In this document: piece after piece, positions 15,278-24,136 of the stretch
How positions within the stretch are numbered: position 1 is the stretch's first letter
Layout of the letters: the number at the start of each line of letters is the position of its first letter
Source of the DNA: JBEKJU01 sp050011095
Lineage (GTDB): Bacteria; Desulfobacterota; Syntrophorhabdia; Syntrophorhabdales; WCHB1-27
DNA length: 31,177 nt
Direction of reading: 5' to 3'
Assembly: GCA_050011095.1 (NCBI GenBank)
Contig: JBEKJU010000005.1
Coordinates: 1-31,177, forward strand
The notes under the pieces: model-generated
Told to the model about the DNA's origin: nothing
Databases searched by the model: none
What the model saw: the letters and a program-made list of their open reading frames with translations, nothing else
Made by a program: the position numbers and the translations under genes

Positions 15278-15699
15278 ATCCCCCTGCGCCTCCCTGCCTC
15301 GCGGTGCTCTCTCAATATCCGGTCAAGGACGCCGTTGATAAAGTCCTTTGAGTCCTCGCTGCCGAACTTCTTGGCCAGTTCGAGTGCCTCGTCTATGGCC
15401 ACTTTCGGCGGCACCTCCCCGGAATAGAGCATCTCGAATATGGCGAGCCTCAGAATATTCTTATCGACGTAGGTGATCCTGCTGATCTTCCAGTTTTCGG
15501 AAGCCTCCTGGATGTATGCGTCCAGGGTGGTTTGCTCCTTCTTTACGCCCGATAAAAGAAAGCGGCTATACCCGACGATGTCATCCTGGTAGGGAAAGAT
15601 CTCCAGGTATCTTCTAAGCGCCGCCTCGGGGGCATCCAGATTGACCTCCATCTGGTAGAGCATCTTCAATGCTAGTTCTCTCGCCTTTCTTCTCCGCAC
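15274..15699 (-). CDS. nusB: Transcription antitermination factor NusB
   Basis: NusB (141 residues) pairs with NusE/S10 to bind boxA RNA in rRNA antitermination. The N-terminus RRRKARELALKMLYQMEVN and the late KVAIDEALELAKKFGSEDSKDFINGVLDRI are diagnostic, and the protein is all-helical as expected. It starts with GTG 15699 inside the 3' end of ribH (28-bp overlap), so its translation probably depends on ribH. The ribH-nusB pair is very common in bacteria. Confidence 0.95.
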   Translation of the reverse strand: MRRRKARELALKMLYQMEVNLDAPEAALRRYLEIFPYQDDIVGYSRFLLSGVKKEQTTLDAYIQEASENWKISRITYVDKNILRLAIFEMLYSGEVPPKVAIDEALELAKKFGSEDSKDFINGVLDRILREHREAGRRRGI

Positions 15700-16160
15700 A
15701 AGCCATCATCCTTTAGGAGGTTCACCATTTCTATCGCCGACATGGCGGCGTCGTAGCCTTTGTTTCCCCCCTTCGTTCCCGCCCGTTCGACCGCCTGTTC
15801 CACGCTCTCCGTCGTGAGGATGCCAAAGGCGATAGGCTTTTCGCTATCGAGCGACGATGCGGCTATGCCCTTCGTCACCTCGGAGGCGACGTAGTGAAAA
15901 TGCGGGGTCCCCCCCTTTATGACCGCGCCGAGGCAGATCAGGCCGTCCACATCCTTTCTCTTCGAAAGGAGCTTTGCCGCGAGCGGTATCTCGAAGGCCC
16001 CCGGCACACGGAATATCTCGATAGACCCGTCCTCCGCCCCGTGGCGCTTCAGCGCGTCGAGCGCCCCCTCGAGAAGCCGGTCGGTGACAAAGCTGTTAAA
16101 CCTGGCCACCACGATCGCGAACCTGAATCCACTGGCGTCGAGCTTTCCTTCATGCACCAT
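15672..16160 (-). CDS. ribH: 6,7-dimethyl-8-ribityllumazine synthase
   Basis: RibH condenses 5-amino-6-ribitylaminouracil with 3,4-dihydroxy-2-butanone 4-phosphate, the penultimate riboflavin step, and forms icosahedral or pentameric assemblies. It is 162 residues from ATG 16160, which has GAGGT upstream; the frame is open to 16292 but that extension overlaps ribBA and has no similarity. Motifs: FAIVVARFNSFVTDRLLEGA, FRVPGAFEIPLAA, LGAVIKGGTPHFHYVA (with the catalytic His) and FGILTTESVEQAVERAGTKGGNKG. It follows ribBA by 10 bp and overlaps nusB. Confidence 0.96.
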   Translation of the reverse strand: MVHEGKLDASGFRFAIVVARFNSFVTDRLLEGALDALKRHGAEDGSIEIFRVPGAFEIPLAAKLLSKRKDVDGLICLGAVIKGGTPHFHYVASEVTKGIAASSLDSEKPIAFGILTTESVEQAVERAGTKGGNKGYDAAMSAIEMVNLLKDDGLCGEERREN

Positions 16161-16170
16161 GGCGTTTACC

Positions 16171-17376
16171 TCATAGGTTATTAAGAATATGGCCCAGCTT
16201 CTCCCGTTTGGTCTTGAGGTAGTGAATGTTGTCCTTTGTGGGCACGCACTCCAAAGGGACCCTCTCGACCACCGAGAGACCATAGCCCTCAAGGCCTTTT
16301 ATCTTCCTGGGGTTATTCGTGATAAGCCTCATCTTGCGCACGCCGAGGTCGTGGAGGATCTGGGCACCGATGCCGTAATCCCGAAGGTCCGGCGAGAAGC
16401 CCAGGGCCTCGTTCGCCTCGACCGTGTCCGCCCCCTCGTCCTGGAGGCGGTACGCCTTGATCTTGTTGACGAGGCCTATACCCCTCCCCTCCTGCCTCAT
16501 GTACAGGAGGATGCCCTTGCCTTCCTTCTCGATCATGCTCATGGCCGTACGGAGCTGATCCCCGCAGTCGCACCTCATGGAGCCGAAGACGTCACCCGTG
16601 AGGCACTCCGAGTGGACACGCAGGAGGACTGCGTCGTCCGGGCCGATCTCCCCCTTCACGAAGGCCAGATGCTCCTTATCGTCCAGTTCGTTGTCGTAGG
16701 CGATCAACGTGAAGTCCCCGCCGTAGCGTGTGGGGAGCTTTGTCTCGACGACCCTTTTCACAAGGGTTTCGTTGCGCATCCTGTATTTGATGAGATCGGC
16801 GATCGATGCGATCTTCAGTCCGTGCCTTTCGGCGAAGGCCTCGAGGTCGGGGAGCCTCGCCATGGTGCCGTCCTCCTTCATCACCTCGCAGATCACGCCT
16901 GCCGGTTTGAGTCCTGCAAGGCGGGCGAGGTCCACCGAGGCCTCCGTGTGGCCGACCCTCACGAGGACGCCACCCTTGATCGCCTTGAGAGGGAATATGT
17001 GGCCGGGCCGCGCGAGGTCCTCCGGCTTCGTCGCATCATCTATGGCCGTAAGCACGGTCCTTGCCCTGTCATAGGCGGATATGCCCGTGGTGACGCCTTC
17101 CTTCGCCTCGATGGAGACGGTGAACGCCGTGCGGTAGGGCGAGGTGTTGGCCCTGACCATGAGGGGCAGGTCAAGCTCCTTCACCCGTTCCTCGGAAAGG
17201 GGAAGACAGATGAGGCCGCAGGCGTAGCGCGCCATGAAGTTGATCACCTCGGGCGTCGTCTTCTCCGCCGCGATCATCACGTCCCCTTCGTTCTCCCGGT
17301 CCTCGTCGTCGACGATGATGACCATCCTGCCGTTCCTCACATCGTCGATTATCGTCTCTATGGCTGCTATGGCCAT
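16171..17376 (-). CDS. ribBA: Bifunctional DHBP synthase / GTP cyclohydrolase II
   Basis: A 401-residue fusion that supplies both riboflavin precursors. Residues 1 to about 200 are RibB: DDEDRENEGD (Asp24-Asp33) binds Mg, and GHTEASVDLARLAG is the second conserved segment. Residues about 205-398 are RibA: SECLTGDVFGSMRCDCGDQL holds the zinc cysteines Cys258, Cys269 and Cys271, and RQEGRGIGL is the catalytic loop. Both domains look intact. A GGGGAGGT sits before ATG 17376, and the ribE TAG ends two bases upstream, so the genes are closely coupled. No FMN riboswitch is seen nearby, as expected for an internal operon position. Confidence 0.97.
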   Translation of the reverse strand: MAIAAIETIIDDVRNGRMVIIVDDEDRENEGDVMIAAEKTTPEVINFMARYACGLICLPLSEERVKELDLPLMVRANTSPYRTAFTVSIEAKEGVTTGISAYDRARTVLTAIDDATKPEDLARPGHIFPLKAIKGGVLVRVGHTEASVDLARLAGLKPAGVICEVMKEDGTMARLPDLEAFAERHGLKIASIADLIKYRMRNETLVKRVVETKLPTRYGGDFTLIAYDNELDDKEHLAFVKGEIGPDDAVLLRVHSECLTGDVFGSMRCDCGDQLRTAMSMIEKEGKGILLYMRQEGRGIGLVNKIKAYRLQDEGADTVEANEALGFSPDLRDYGIGAQILHDLGVRKMRLITNNPRKIKGLEGYGLSVVERVPLECVPTKDNIHYLKTKREKLGHILNNL

Positions 17377-17378
17377 GA

Positions 17379-18026
17379 CTACCTCCCCTTAATATATCCG
17401 TGTGTGTAAAGAAAATCGAGGTCCAGGCCGTTTTTCTCCCTGCCTGTCACAAACCTTTCCACATAGCGTCCCAATATATCCGTCTCGACATTGACGGGGT
17501 CTCCGAGATTCTTTGATCCTATCGTTGTGTTCGCTGCGGAATATGGAATAATGTTAAGTGTAAATCTATTATCACGTTGCTCGTTGACTGTCAAGCTCAT
17601 TCCATCTATGGCGACGGACCCTTTCTTGACGATGTACCTCGATATTTCGGCAGGCGCTTCGATGTCGAGCCGTAGGGAATCGCCCTCCCTGCCGATGGAG
17701 ACGATGCGTCCGATGCCGTCCACGTGCCCCATGACGATGTGGCCTCCAAGCCTCGAATCGACCCGCATGGCCCTCTCCAGGTTCACCCGGTCATTGACCG
17801 ACGAATCCTTCAGCGTGGTCAGGCCCAGGGTCTCCAGGGAGGCGTCCACATGGAACGCCCCGCCCGCAAGGCCGATTACCGTCAGACAGACGCCGTCAAC
17901 GGCAACGCTGTCCCCCTCGCGGATCTCCCGGGGATCGATACCTGTCCGTATGGCGAACACCCATCGCCCCCCAGGCTTCGCGATCCCCACTATGGTACCC
18001 ACGTCCTCAATGATTCCCGTGAACAT
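17379..18026 (-). CDS. ribE: Riboflavin synthase alpha subunit
   Basis: RibE dismutates two 6,7-dimethyl-8-ribityllumazine molecules to riboflavin. The product is 215 residues from ATG 18026, where the family signature MFTGIIEDVGTI begins and GGAGGGG lies just upstream; the frame is open seven codons further but those are not conserved. The two lumazine-binding repeats are visible: GDSVAVDGVCLTV with the HIVMGHVDGIG turn, and KGSVAIDGMSLTV with NVETDILGRYVER. It overlaps the 3' end of ribD by 20 bp. Confidence 0.96.
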   Translation of the reverse strand: MFTGIIEDVGTIVGIAKPGGRWVFAIRTGIDPREIREGDSVAVDGVCLTVIGLAGGAFHVDASLETLGLTTLKDSSVNDRVNLERAMRVDSRLGGHIVMGHVDGIGRIVSIGREGDSLRLDIEAPAEISRYIVKKGSVAIDGMSLTVNEQRDNRFTLNIIPYSAANTTIGSKNLGDPVNVETDILGRYVERFVTGREKNGLDLDFLYTHGYIKGR

Positions 18027-19113
18027 ACCCCTCCACGCAGATGTCATCCTTCAGTTTTCTGACGGAGACAACGTCCACCTTGTAGGCGTCCCTCAAGAAG
18101 TCTATGCCCTTGCCGGCGACCAGGTTCGATGCGTTCTTTCCCCCTATGAAGAGGGGCCCGTAGAAGAGCACCACCTTGTCGATCACACCCGCCTTCAGGA
18201 GGCTGCTGTTCACCTCGCCGCCACCCTCGACGAGGACGCTCATGATCTCCCTTTTTGCGAGTTCCAGGCACACATCCAGGAGGGCAATCCTCCGGTTGTC
18301 GCCCGCGCCCACACGAACGACCTCGACGCCGAGCGATCCGAGGCGGCTCTCCTTCTCCGGGGATTGATCGGAGAGGGTGAATATGAGCGTTTTGTAAGTG
18401 TTCGCGGTCTTTACGAGATCGCACGAGAGGGGGATGCGCAGTTTCGAGTCGAGGACGACCCGCACGGGGTATCTCTTCGGCCGCGCGCCCTTAGGCAAGA
18501 GCAGGGGGTTGTCGAGGATCACCGTGTTTATGCCCACGAGGATTGCGTCCATCGACGAGCGCAGCCGGTCCGCGTAAGACCTCGATTCCTCGTTCGAGAT
18601 CCATTTCGATTCCCCGATCTTGGTGGCGATCTTGCCGTCCAGGCTGAGGGCCGACTTCATCAGAAAAAAGGGGCGCTTCTTTTCCTGGAAGGTCACGAAG
18701 ACCTCGTTGAGTCTCCTCGCCTCCTCGGAGAGCAGGCCCACCTTGACGTCGATGCCCGCTTTCCGCAGGGCCTCGATCCCTTTTCCGTTTACCTGCGGAT
18801 TGGGGTCGAACATGGCGACGACAACCTTCTTGATGCCTGCCCTGATCACCGCATCGACACAGGGCGGGGTCCTCTTCTCCGTGTGACAGCACGGTTCCAG
18901 GGTCACAACGAGCGTTGCGCCCCGCGCATTATCGCCGGCCTGCTCCAGGGCGATCACCTCGGCATGGGCTTCCCCTGCCTTGCGGTGGTACCCCTGACCC
19001 AGAACGCGCTGCCCCTTGACGACGAGGGCGCCGACCATGGGGTTCGGCGATGTTCTTCCGAGCCCCTTTTTCGCAAGGGATAGGGCCGCGCGCATAAAGT
19101 CTTCTTCTTTCAT
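18007..19113 (-). CDS. ribD: Bifunctional riboflavin deaminase/reductase RibD
   Basis: A 368-residue protein carrying out the second and third riboflavin steps. The N-terminal deaminase (about 1-145) has HAEVIAL (His50, catalytic Glu52) and EPCCHTEKRTPPC (Cys75, Cys85) for zinc. The C-terminal reductase (about 148-365) has SLDGKIATKIGESKWISNEESR, DAILVGINTVILDNP and VLVEGGGEVNSSLL, the NADPH and substrate segments. Both halves look functional. The ATG overlaps the nrdR stop (ATGA, 19110-19113). Confidence 0.96.
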   Translation of the reverse strand: MKEEDFMRAALSLAKKGLGRTSPNPMVGALVVKGQRVLGQGYHRKAGEAHAEVIALEQAGDNARGATLVVTLEPCCHTEKRTPPCVDAVIRAGIKKVVVAMFDPNPQVNGKGIEALRKAGIDVKVGLLSEEARRLNEVFVTFQEKKRPFFLMKSALSLDGKIATKIGESKWISNEESRSYADRLRSSMDAILVGINTVILDNPLLLPKGARPKRYPVRVVLDSKLRIPLSCDLVKTANTYKTLIFTLSDQSPEKESRLGSLGVEVVRVGAGDNRRIALLDVCLELAKREIMSVLVEGGGEVNSSLLKAGVIDKVVLFYGPLFIGGKNASNLVAGKGIDFLRDAYKVDVVSVRKLKDDICVEGYVHGNH

Positions 19114-19574
19114 TTTTCCCCTTTTTTCAGCAGTAGATCCTTCAGCTCTTCCATAAACTCGGTTATGTCCTTAAACTGACGGTAGACGGACGCGAACCGC
19201 ACGTAGGCCACCTCGTCAAGCCTCTTCAGCTCGTCCATCACAATCCGTCCTATCTCGGTACTCGTGACCTCTTTCTCCCCCCGCTCGGTCAACCCGTACT
19301 CGATCCTAGATACCGCCTTTTCCAGATCGGTGATCCCCACGGGCCTCTTTTCGCAGGCCTTTTTCAACCCGTTAAGGACCTTCCCCTTGTCGAAGGTCTC
19401 TCTCCGGCCGTCTTTCTTGACGACGAGCGGCAGGCCCTCGTCCAGCATCTCCGCCGTGCTGAACCGCTTCGAGCACCCGAGACATTCGCGACGCCTTCTG
19501 ATCGCGTCCATCTCCTTGCTCGTTCTTGAATCGATTACCCTGCTCTCTCCAAATCCGCAATAAGGACACTTCAC
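19110..19574 (-). CDS. nrdR: Transcriptional repressor NrdR
   Basis: NrdR is a nucleotide-sensing repressor of ribonucleotide reductase genes; 154 residues, typical. It has an N-terminal zinc ribbon (Cys3, Cys6, Cys31, Cys34) and then an ATP-cone (VVKKDGRRETFDKGKVLNGL through EVTSTEIGRIVMDELKRLDEVAYVRFASVYRQF). It begins at GTG 19574 with AGGAG nine bases upstream. A 119-bp gap to the dCMP deaminase gene contains no clear promoter or NrdR box that I can defend. The neighbouring genes are its usual companions. Confidence 0.96.
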   Translation of the reverse strand: MKCPYCGFGESRVIDSRTSKEMDAIRRRRECLGCSKRFSTAEMLDEGLPLVVKKDGRRETFDKGKVLNGLKKACEKRPVGITDLEKAVSRIEYGLTERGEKEVTSTEIGRIVMDELKRLDEVAYVRFASVYRQFKDITEFMEELKDLLLKKGEK

Positions 19575-19693
19575 CGGCCCGACTCCTGTCCTCTGTTAAA
19601 ACGGGAAATATGGGCGGTGCTTTGGTGATACACGACCGCCCGCTCGCGCCCTCGACGGAAAGGGGAAAAACCCGCCTTCCCCACTTCCGCGTG

Positions 19694-20149
19694 CTAGGGT
19701 GTTACGCGTTCTATTATTATACCCGATTCCGAGATCAAAGTGGCCGCAAGGTTATCGGGGTATCCTTCCAGGTACCATACCCGGAGAATCCCGGCGTTGA
19801 TGACCATCTTCACGCAGATGGAGCAGGGCAGGTGGGTGGAATAGAGGGCGGCCCCCTTGATGGAGACGCCGTGGTAGGCCGCCTGGATGATCGCGTTCTG
19901 CTCCGCGTGCAGACCCCGGCACAGCTCGTGCCGTTCGCCGGAGGCCACGTTCCTCGTCTCCCGTAGGCAGCCCAGGTCGGCGCAGTGGGCGAGACCGGTC
20001 GGAGCGCCGTTATAGCCTGTTGAGAGGATGCGCTTGTCCTTCACGATGAGCGCCCCCACATGCCTCCTCATGCACGTGGAGCGCCTGGCGATGATGCCCG
20101 CTATTTCCATGAAATAGGCGTCCCAGTGCGGACGCTCGCCCTTTTTCAT
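19694..20149 (-). CDS. comEB: dCMP deaminase (ComEB family)
   Basis: A zinc-dependent deoxycytidylate deaminase, 151 residues, supplying dUMP for thymidylate synthesis. The zinc site is HAEQNAI (His81, catalytic Glu83) with PCSIC (Cys109, Cys112). The long insert between strands (CADLGCLRETRNVASGERHELC) is typical of the ComEB/T4 dCMP deaminase group and adds extra cysteines and histidines, probably a second zinc site. It is 46 bp downstream of glyA, consistent with the same operon, and precedes nrdR, which also concerns dNTP supply. Confidence 0.93.
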   Translation of the reverse strand: MKKGERPHWDAYFMEIAGIIARRSTCMRRHVGALIVKDKRILSTGYNGAPTGLAHCADLGCLRETRNVASGERHELCRGLHAEQNAIIQAAYHGVSIKGAALYSTHLPCSICVKMVINAGILRVWYLEGYPDNLAATLISESGIIIERVTP

Positions 20150-20195
20150 GGCGCAACCCGCCTGCCGGCGCCCGCGCCGCGGGACAGGGCGGGGG

Positions 20196-21455
20196 TCATA
20201 GGGGATAGATACGGGAATAAAAGGGAAACCTGTCGCACAGCTCCTTCACCTTTCCCCTTACCCTGTCCTGGAGCGAGGTGTCGTCGGGCTCGAGGAGAAT
20301 GGAGTCCATCATTTCCGCGATGATTTCCATCTCCGGCTCTTTCATGCCCCTCGTCGTCACTGCCGGCGTGCCTATCCGTATGCCGCTCGTCACGTTCGGC
20401 CCTCGTGTATCAAAGGGGATCACATTCCTGTTGAGCATGATCCCGCCTTTCTCCAGGCTTTCCTGCGCATCTATTCCGGTCATGCCCCTTTCCGTGAGGT
20501 CGATGAGGAAAAGGTGGTTGTCGGTCCCTCCCGACACGATCCTGTATCCCCGTTTCTCCATGTTGGACGCGAGGTACCGGGAGTTCTTGATGATCTGCTC
20601 CTGATAGGTCTTGAACTCGGGGGTCATCGCATTCTTCAGGGCGACGGCCTTGGCGGCGATCACGTGCATGAGGGGGCCCCCCTGGATACCGGGAAAGACC
20701 GACGAGTCGATCAGTTTCCCGTACTCCTTGTCAGAGAGGATCAGGCCGCCCCTCGGCCCCCGGAGCGTCTTGTGCGTCGTGCCCGTGACGAAGTGGGCGA
20801 CCCCCACCGGACTCGGGTGGAGGCCAACTGCGACGGCGCCGGCGATGTGGGCGATGTCGGCGACGAGGAAGGCGCCTATCTCATCCGCTATCTCCCTGAA
20901 CCTCCTGAAGTCTATGATCCTCGGATAGGCGCTTGCCCCCGCTATGATCAGTTTGGGCCTCTCCCGGAGGGCGATCTCCCTCACCTTATCGAAGTCGATC
21001 CGCTCGTCATGCGCGGAGACCGGGTATGAGAGGGGTACGAAAAAGCGTCCCGAGAAGCTGGCGGGGGCGCCGTGGGTGAGGTGGCCGCCGTGCGTCAGGT
21101 CCATGCCGAGGATCTTGTCCCCCGGCCGAAGCACGGCGAAGAGGACCGCCATGTTGGCCGACGATCCTGAATGGGGCTGGACATTCGCGTACTCCGCGCC
21201 GAAGAGCTGGCAGGCCCGCTCTATGGCCATGCGCTCTACGGCATCCACATAGCGGCAGCCCCCGTAGAAACGCCGGTCAGGATAACCCTCCGCGTACTTG
21301 TTCGTCAGGAGCGTCCCCTGCGCCTCGAGGATGTCCTGATCGACGTAGTTCTCCGAGGCGATGAGGATGAGGCTGCGCTCTTCCCGCTCTATCTCCTTCT
21401 TGATACACTCATAAATACTGCCGTCACTCCTTTTAAGGGCGTCCATGGAAATCAT
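20196..21455 (-). CDS. glyA: Serine hydroxymethyltransferase
   Basis: GlyA interconverts serine and glycine while loading tetrahydrofolate with a one-carbon unit. From ATG 21455 the protein has 419 residues; AGAAGG lies seven bases upstream. A TTG at 21461 would add two residues but crowds the ribosome site. With this start the PLP lysine in TGTTHKTLRGPRGG is residue 229, the E. coli number. Other hallmarks: ASENYV, NKYAEGYPDRRFYGG, NVQPHSGSSANMAV, ADIAHIAGAV and FPGIQGGPLMH. The gene begins 23 bp inside rpiB, so translation is likely coupled. Confidence 0.96.
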   Translation of the reverse strand: MISMDALKRSDGSIYECIKKEIEREERSLILIASENYVDQDILEAQGTLLTNKYAEGYPDRRFYGGCRYVDAVERMAIERACQLFGAEYANVQPHSGSSANMAVLFAVLRPGDKILGMDLTHGGHLTHGAPASFSGRFFVPLSYPVSAHDERIDFDKVREIALRERPKLIIAGASAYPRIIDFRRFREIADEIGAFLVADIAHIAGAVAVGLHPSPVGVAHFVTGTTHKTLRGPRGGLILSDKEYGKLIDSSVFPGIQGGPLMHVIAAKAVALKNAMTPEFKTYQEQIIKNSRYLASNMEKRGYRIVSGGTDNHLFLIDLTERGMTGIDAQESLEKGGIMLNRNVIPFDTRGPNVTSGIRIGTPAVTTRGMKEPEMEIIAEMMDSILLEPDDTSLQDRVRGKVKELCDRFPFYSRIYPL

Positions 21456-21885
21456 TTTCAAGCCTTCTTATCTTTGCAATTCTTCTTGCGTGCCTGCCGC
21501 CCTCAAAGGGGGTCTCGAGCCACGCCCTGGCAATCTCGCCGGCAAGCCCCTTTCCCGTAACCTGGGCCCCCAACACGAGTATATTGGCATCGATGTGGCG
21601 CCGGCTCTGCAATGCGGTGTAGAGGTCGAAGGCCAGGGCGGCCCGCACCCCCGGCGCCTTGTTCGCCGCCACCGACATGCCGATGCCCGTGCCGCATACG
21701 AGAATGCCGCGCTCTACCTCCCCGTCGGTGACGAGGCGGGCAACCTTTATTGCATAATCGGGATAATCAACCGGGTCGAGGCAGTCCGTCCCGATATCGG
21801 AAAGCTCATACCCTCCTGCCAGTATCCCCTTAAGATACTCCTTCAGCTCGTAACCCGCGTGGTCCGATCCGATCGCGATCCGCAC
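21433..21885 (-). CDS. rpiB: Ribose-5-phosphate isomerase B
   Basis: RpiB interconverts ribose 5-phosphate and ribulose 5-phosphate, the latter being the DHBP precursor used by RibBA further down the same run. It has 150 residues. Conserved features: MRIAIGSDHAGYELKE (Asp8, His9), GVERGILVCGTGIGM-type loop with Cys64, and SRRHIDANILVLGA (His97), where the usual Asn after His is Ile. It follows fabF with no gap (stop/start adjacent) and overlaps glyA. The rpiB-glyA pairing is common. Confidence 0.94.
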   Translation of the reverse strand: MRIAIGSDHAGYELKEYLKGILAGGYELSDIGTDCLDPVDYPDYAIKVARLVTDGEVERGILVCGTGIGMSVAANKAPGVRAALAFDLYTALQSRRHIDANILVLGAQVTGKGLAGEIARAWLETPFEGGRHARRIAKIRRLENDFHGRP

Positions 21886-23124
21886 TTACTCAAACCTCCT
21901 GAGAATGAGGACCGCGTTGGTGCCGCCGAAGCCGAAGGAATTCGACATCGCCACGTTGACAGGGTGCTTTCGTGCGGTGTTCGGCACGTAATCGAGGTCA
22001 CACGCCGGGTCCGGATGCTCATAATTGATGGTCGGGGGGCACACCTGATCCCTGATGGCGAGGGCCGCAAAGATCGCCTCAACCGCGCCTGCCGCCCCCA
22101 GGAGATGACCGGTCATCGACTTTGTCGAGCTTACCGGGATCTCATATGCCCTCTTGCCGAAAACCTGTTTGATCGCGAGCGTCTCAGACGCATCGTTCAG
22201 GTCGGTCGAGGTGCCGTGGGCATTGATGTAGTCGATCTCGTCAGGGCTCATGCCGGCGTCCCTGAGAGCCATTCTCATGCAGCGGATGGAGCCGTCGCCG
22301 TCAGGACAGGGGGCGGTGATGTGATAGGCGTCGCCGTTATAGCCGTAACCGGCAACCTCCGCATGGATCTTTGCGCCCCTTTGCCGCGCGTGTTCGAGCT
22401 CCTCCAGGATCACGATGCCCGCTCCCTCGCTGACGACAAAACCGTCCCTCTCCATGTCGAAGGGGCGGGACGCCTTTTCCGGGAAATCGTTCCTCGTGGA
22501 AAGCGCCTTCAGGGCATTGAAGCCTCCCACGGTGAGGGGTGTGAGATTTGCCTCTGTTCCGCCCGCCACCATCACGTCCGCGTCGCCGTACTGGATCACC
22601 CTGAAGGCATCCCCGATTGAGTGCGCGCCTGTTGCGCAGGCGGTGACAATGCTGAGGTTCGGTCCCTTTATTCCGTACTGTATCGCAATGTTGCCGGGCG
22701 CCTCATTGGCGATGAGCATGGGGATAAAAAAAGGGGAGATGCGGCCAGGTCCCTTTTCGAGGAGAATGGTGTGGTATTTTTCGAGCGTGGGCAGGCCGCC
22801 GAGGCCCGTGCCCACGATGATGCCCACCCTCTCGGCGTCCTCGCGCCCCATATCGAGGCGCGCGTCTTCCATGGCGATCTTTGTCGCCGCAAGGGCGTAT
22901 TGGATGAAGAGGTCCATGCGCCTAAGCTCTTTCACCGATGCGTAGTCCTCCGGTTTGAAGCCTTTCACCTCGCCGGCAATCCGCGTATCGTGCCGCGATG
23001 CGTCAAACCTGGTTATCGCGCCGATCCCCGACTGTCCATCAAGAATCTTCCGCCATACGTTATCGACGCCGACCCCAAGGGGGGTGGTGAGACCGAAACC
23101 GGTTATGACGACCCTTCTTTTCAA
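21886..23124 (-). CDS. fabF: 3-oxoacyl-ACP synthase II (FabF)
   Basis: The condensing enzyme for fatty-acid elongation, 412 residues. The catalytic triad sits at exactly the E. coli FabF positions: Cys163 (VTACATGAHSIG), His303 (NAHGTSTDLND) and His340 (KSMTGHLLGAAG). The His-His triad separates it from FabH-type enzymes (Cys-His-Asn), so it does not replace the missing FabH by sequence type. It starts with TTG 23124 behind GAGGTGA, 15 bp after acpP. It may initiate synthesis by malonyl-ACP decarboxylation if no FabH exists elsewhere; that is inference. Confidence 0.96.
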   Translation of the reverse strand: MKRRVVITGFGLTTPLGVGVDNVWRKILDGQSGIGAITRFDASRHDTRIAGEVKGFKPEDYASVKELRRMDLFIQYALAATKIAMEDARLDMGREDAERVGIIVGTGLGGLPTLEKYHTILLEKGPGRISPFFIPMLIANEAPGNIAIQYGIKGPNLSIVTACATGAHSIGDAFRVIQYGDADVMVAGGTEANLTPLTVGGFNALKALSTRNDFPEKASRPFDMERDGFVVSEGAGIVILEELEHARQRGAKIHAEVAGYGYNGDAYHITAPCPDGDGSIRCMRMALRDAGMSPDEIDYINAHGTSTDLNDASETLAIKQVFGKRAYEIPVSSTKSMTGHLLGAAGAVEAIFAALAIRDQVCPPTINYEHPDPACDLDYVPNTARKHPVNVAMSNSFGFGGTNAVLILRRFE

Positions 23125-23139
23125 CCGTCACCTCGTGCT

Positions 23140-23373
23140 CTATTTTATGTGTTCCTCGATATACCGGATGGCGTCCCCCACGGTCTCTATCTTTTCCGCG
23201 TCCTCGTCGGGGATCTCTATGCCGTACTCATCCTCGAGGGCCATCACCAGTTCAACTATATCGAGAGAATCGGCCCCCAAATCGTCGATGAACTTTGCCT
23301 CCGGTACCACCTCGGATTCATTTACACCAAGCTGCTCGACAATCATCTTCTTCACTTTTTCAGCAACGGCCAT
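23140..23373 (-). CDS. acpP: Acyl carrier protein
   Basis: A 77-residue acidic ACP. The 4'-phosphopantetheine serine is Ser36 in DLGADSLDIVELVM, and the flanking four-helix pattern is complete. A strong TAGGAGGTGG ribosome site precedes ATG 23373, fitting the need for abundant product. It lies between fabG (37-bp gap) and fabF (15-bp gap). Confidence 0.97.
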   Translation of the reverse strand: MAVAEKVKKMIVEQLGVNESEVVPEAKFIDDLGADSLDIVELVMALEDEYGIEIPDEDAEKIETVGDAIRYIEEHIK

Positions 23374-23410
23374 CTAGCCACCTCCTAGTTTTGACGAGGG
23401 ACCTGTTCCC

Positions 23411-24136
23411 TCAAGTGTATAAGCCCCCGCTTACATTTATTGTTTCACCGGTAATGTAGCTGCTGTATTCGGACAGCAAAAAGTAGACGACCCGAGCCAC
23501 ATCAACGGGTTCTCCGGCCCGCCCGAGGGGGACCGCCTGCGTGAGTGTGTCCCGGTATTTTTCGTCCACCACGGCGGTCATGTCCGTCCTGATAAAACCG
23601 GGGGCGATCGTATTAACCCTGATGCCCCGCTCTCCATACTCCTTGGCCACGGTCTTCGTGAAACCGATGATACCCGCCTTGCTTGCCGCGTAGTTCGCCT
23701 GGCCGGGATTTCCCATCAGCCCCGCGATGGACGCGATATTCACGATGCAACCTCCCTTCTTCAGGAGGTGGCGGAGCACGGCCTTTGTGCAGCTGAAAAC
23801 ACCCTTCAGGTTGACCCGAATCACCTGGTCCCAGTCATCCTCGGTCATTCTCAGGACGAGCCTGTCCCTAGTTATCCCCGCGTTGTTGACCAGGTTGTCG
23901 ACGCCGCCCAGCTCGCCCACAACGGCGGTCACCGCATCCTGCACCTCGCGAAGGTCGGATACATCAGTCCGAAAGAATGCCGCCTTCACGCCCTTGGCCT
24001 CTATCGCCCGGACCGTGTCGGCGCCGTCCGCGATGTCGAAGATGGCGATGTGGGAGCCCTTCCCGGCCAGAAACTCCGCGATGGCCCGTCCTATGCCCTG
24101 GGAGGCGCCCGTCACGATGGTGACCTTTCCCTTCAC
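23411..24136 (-). CDS. fabG: 3-oxoacyl-ACP reductase FabG
   Basis: NADPH-dependent short-chain dehydrogenase, 241 residues, reducing 3-oxoacyl-ACP. It has the cofactor motif TGASQGIG, NNAGITRD, and the catalytic set Asn110, Ser136, Tyr149 and Lys153 (ANYAASKAG). The end VSGGLYT is near the usual FabG terminus. It starts with GTG 24136, which overlaps the fabD stop as GTGA (24133-24136). Confidence 0.95.
   Translation of the reverse strand: MKGKVTIVTGASQGIGRAIAEFLAGKGSHIAIFDIADGADTVRAIEAKGVKAAFFRTDVSDLREVQDAVTAVVGELGGVDNLVNNAGITRDRLVLRMTEDDWDQVIRVNLKGVFSCTKAVLRHLLKKGGCIVNIASIAGLMGNPGQANYAASKAGIIGFTKTVAKEYGERGIRVNTIAPGFIRTDMTAVVDEKYRDTLTQAVPLGRAGEPVDVARVVYFLLSEYSSYITGETINVSGGLYT

Noticed and set aside
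16189..17409. 406-codon + strand frame opposite ribBA
   Set aside because: It mirrors the ribBA gene nearly end to end; the minus-strand product has both catalytic domains, the + strand product has none.
17491..19083. 530-codon + strand frame opposite ribE and ribD
   Set aside because: It spans two real overlapping genes on the other strand and has no recognisable motif.
19575..19693. Possible terminator or NrdR box in the gap before nrdR
   Set aside because: A GGGGAA/TTCCCC hairpin is weak, and no convincing NrdR box pair or promoter was found.
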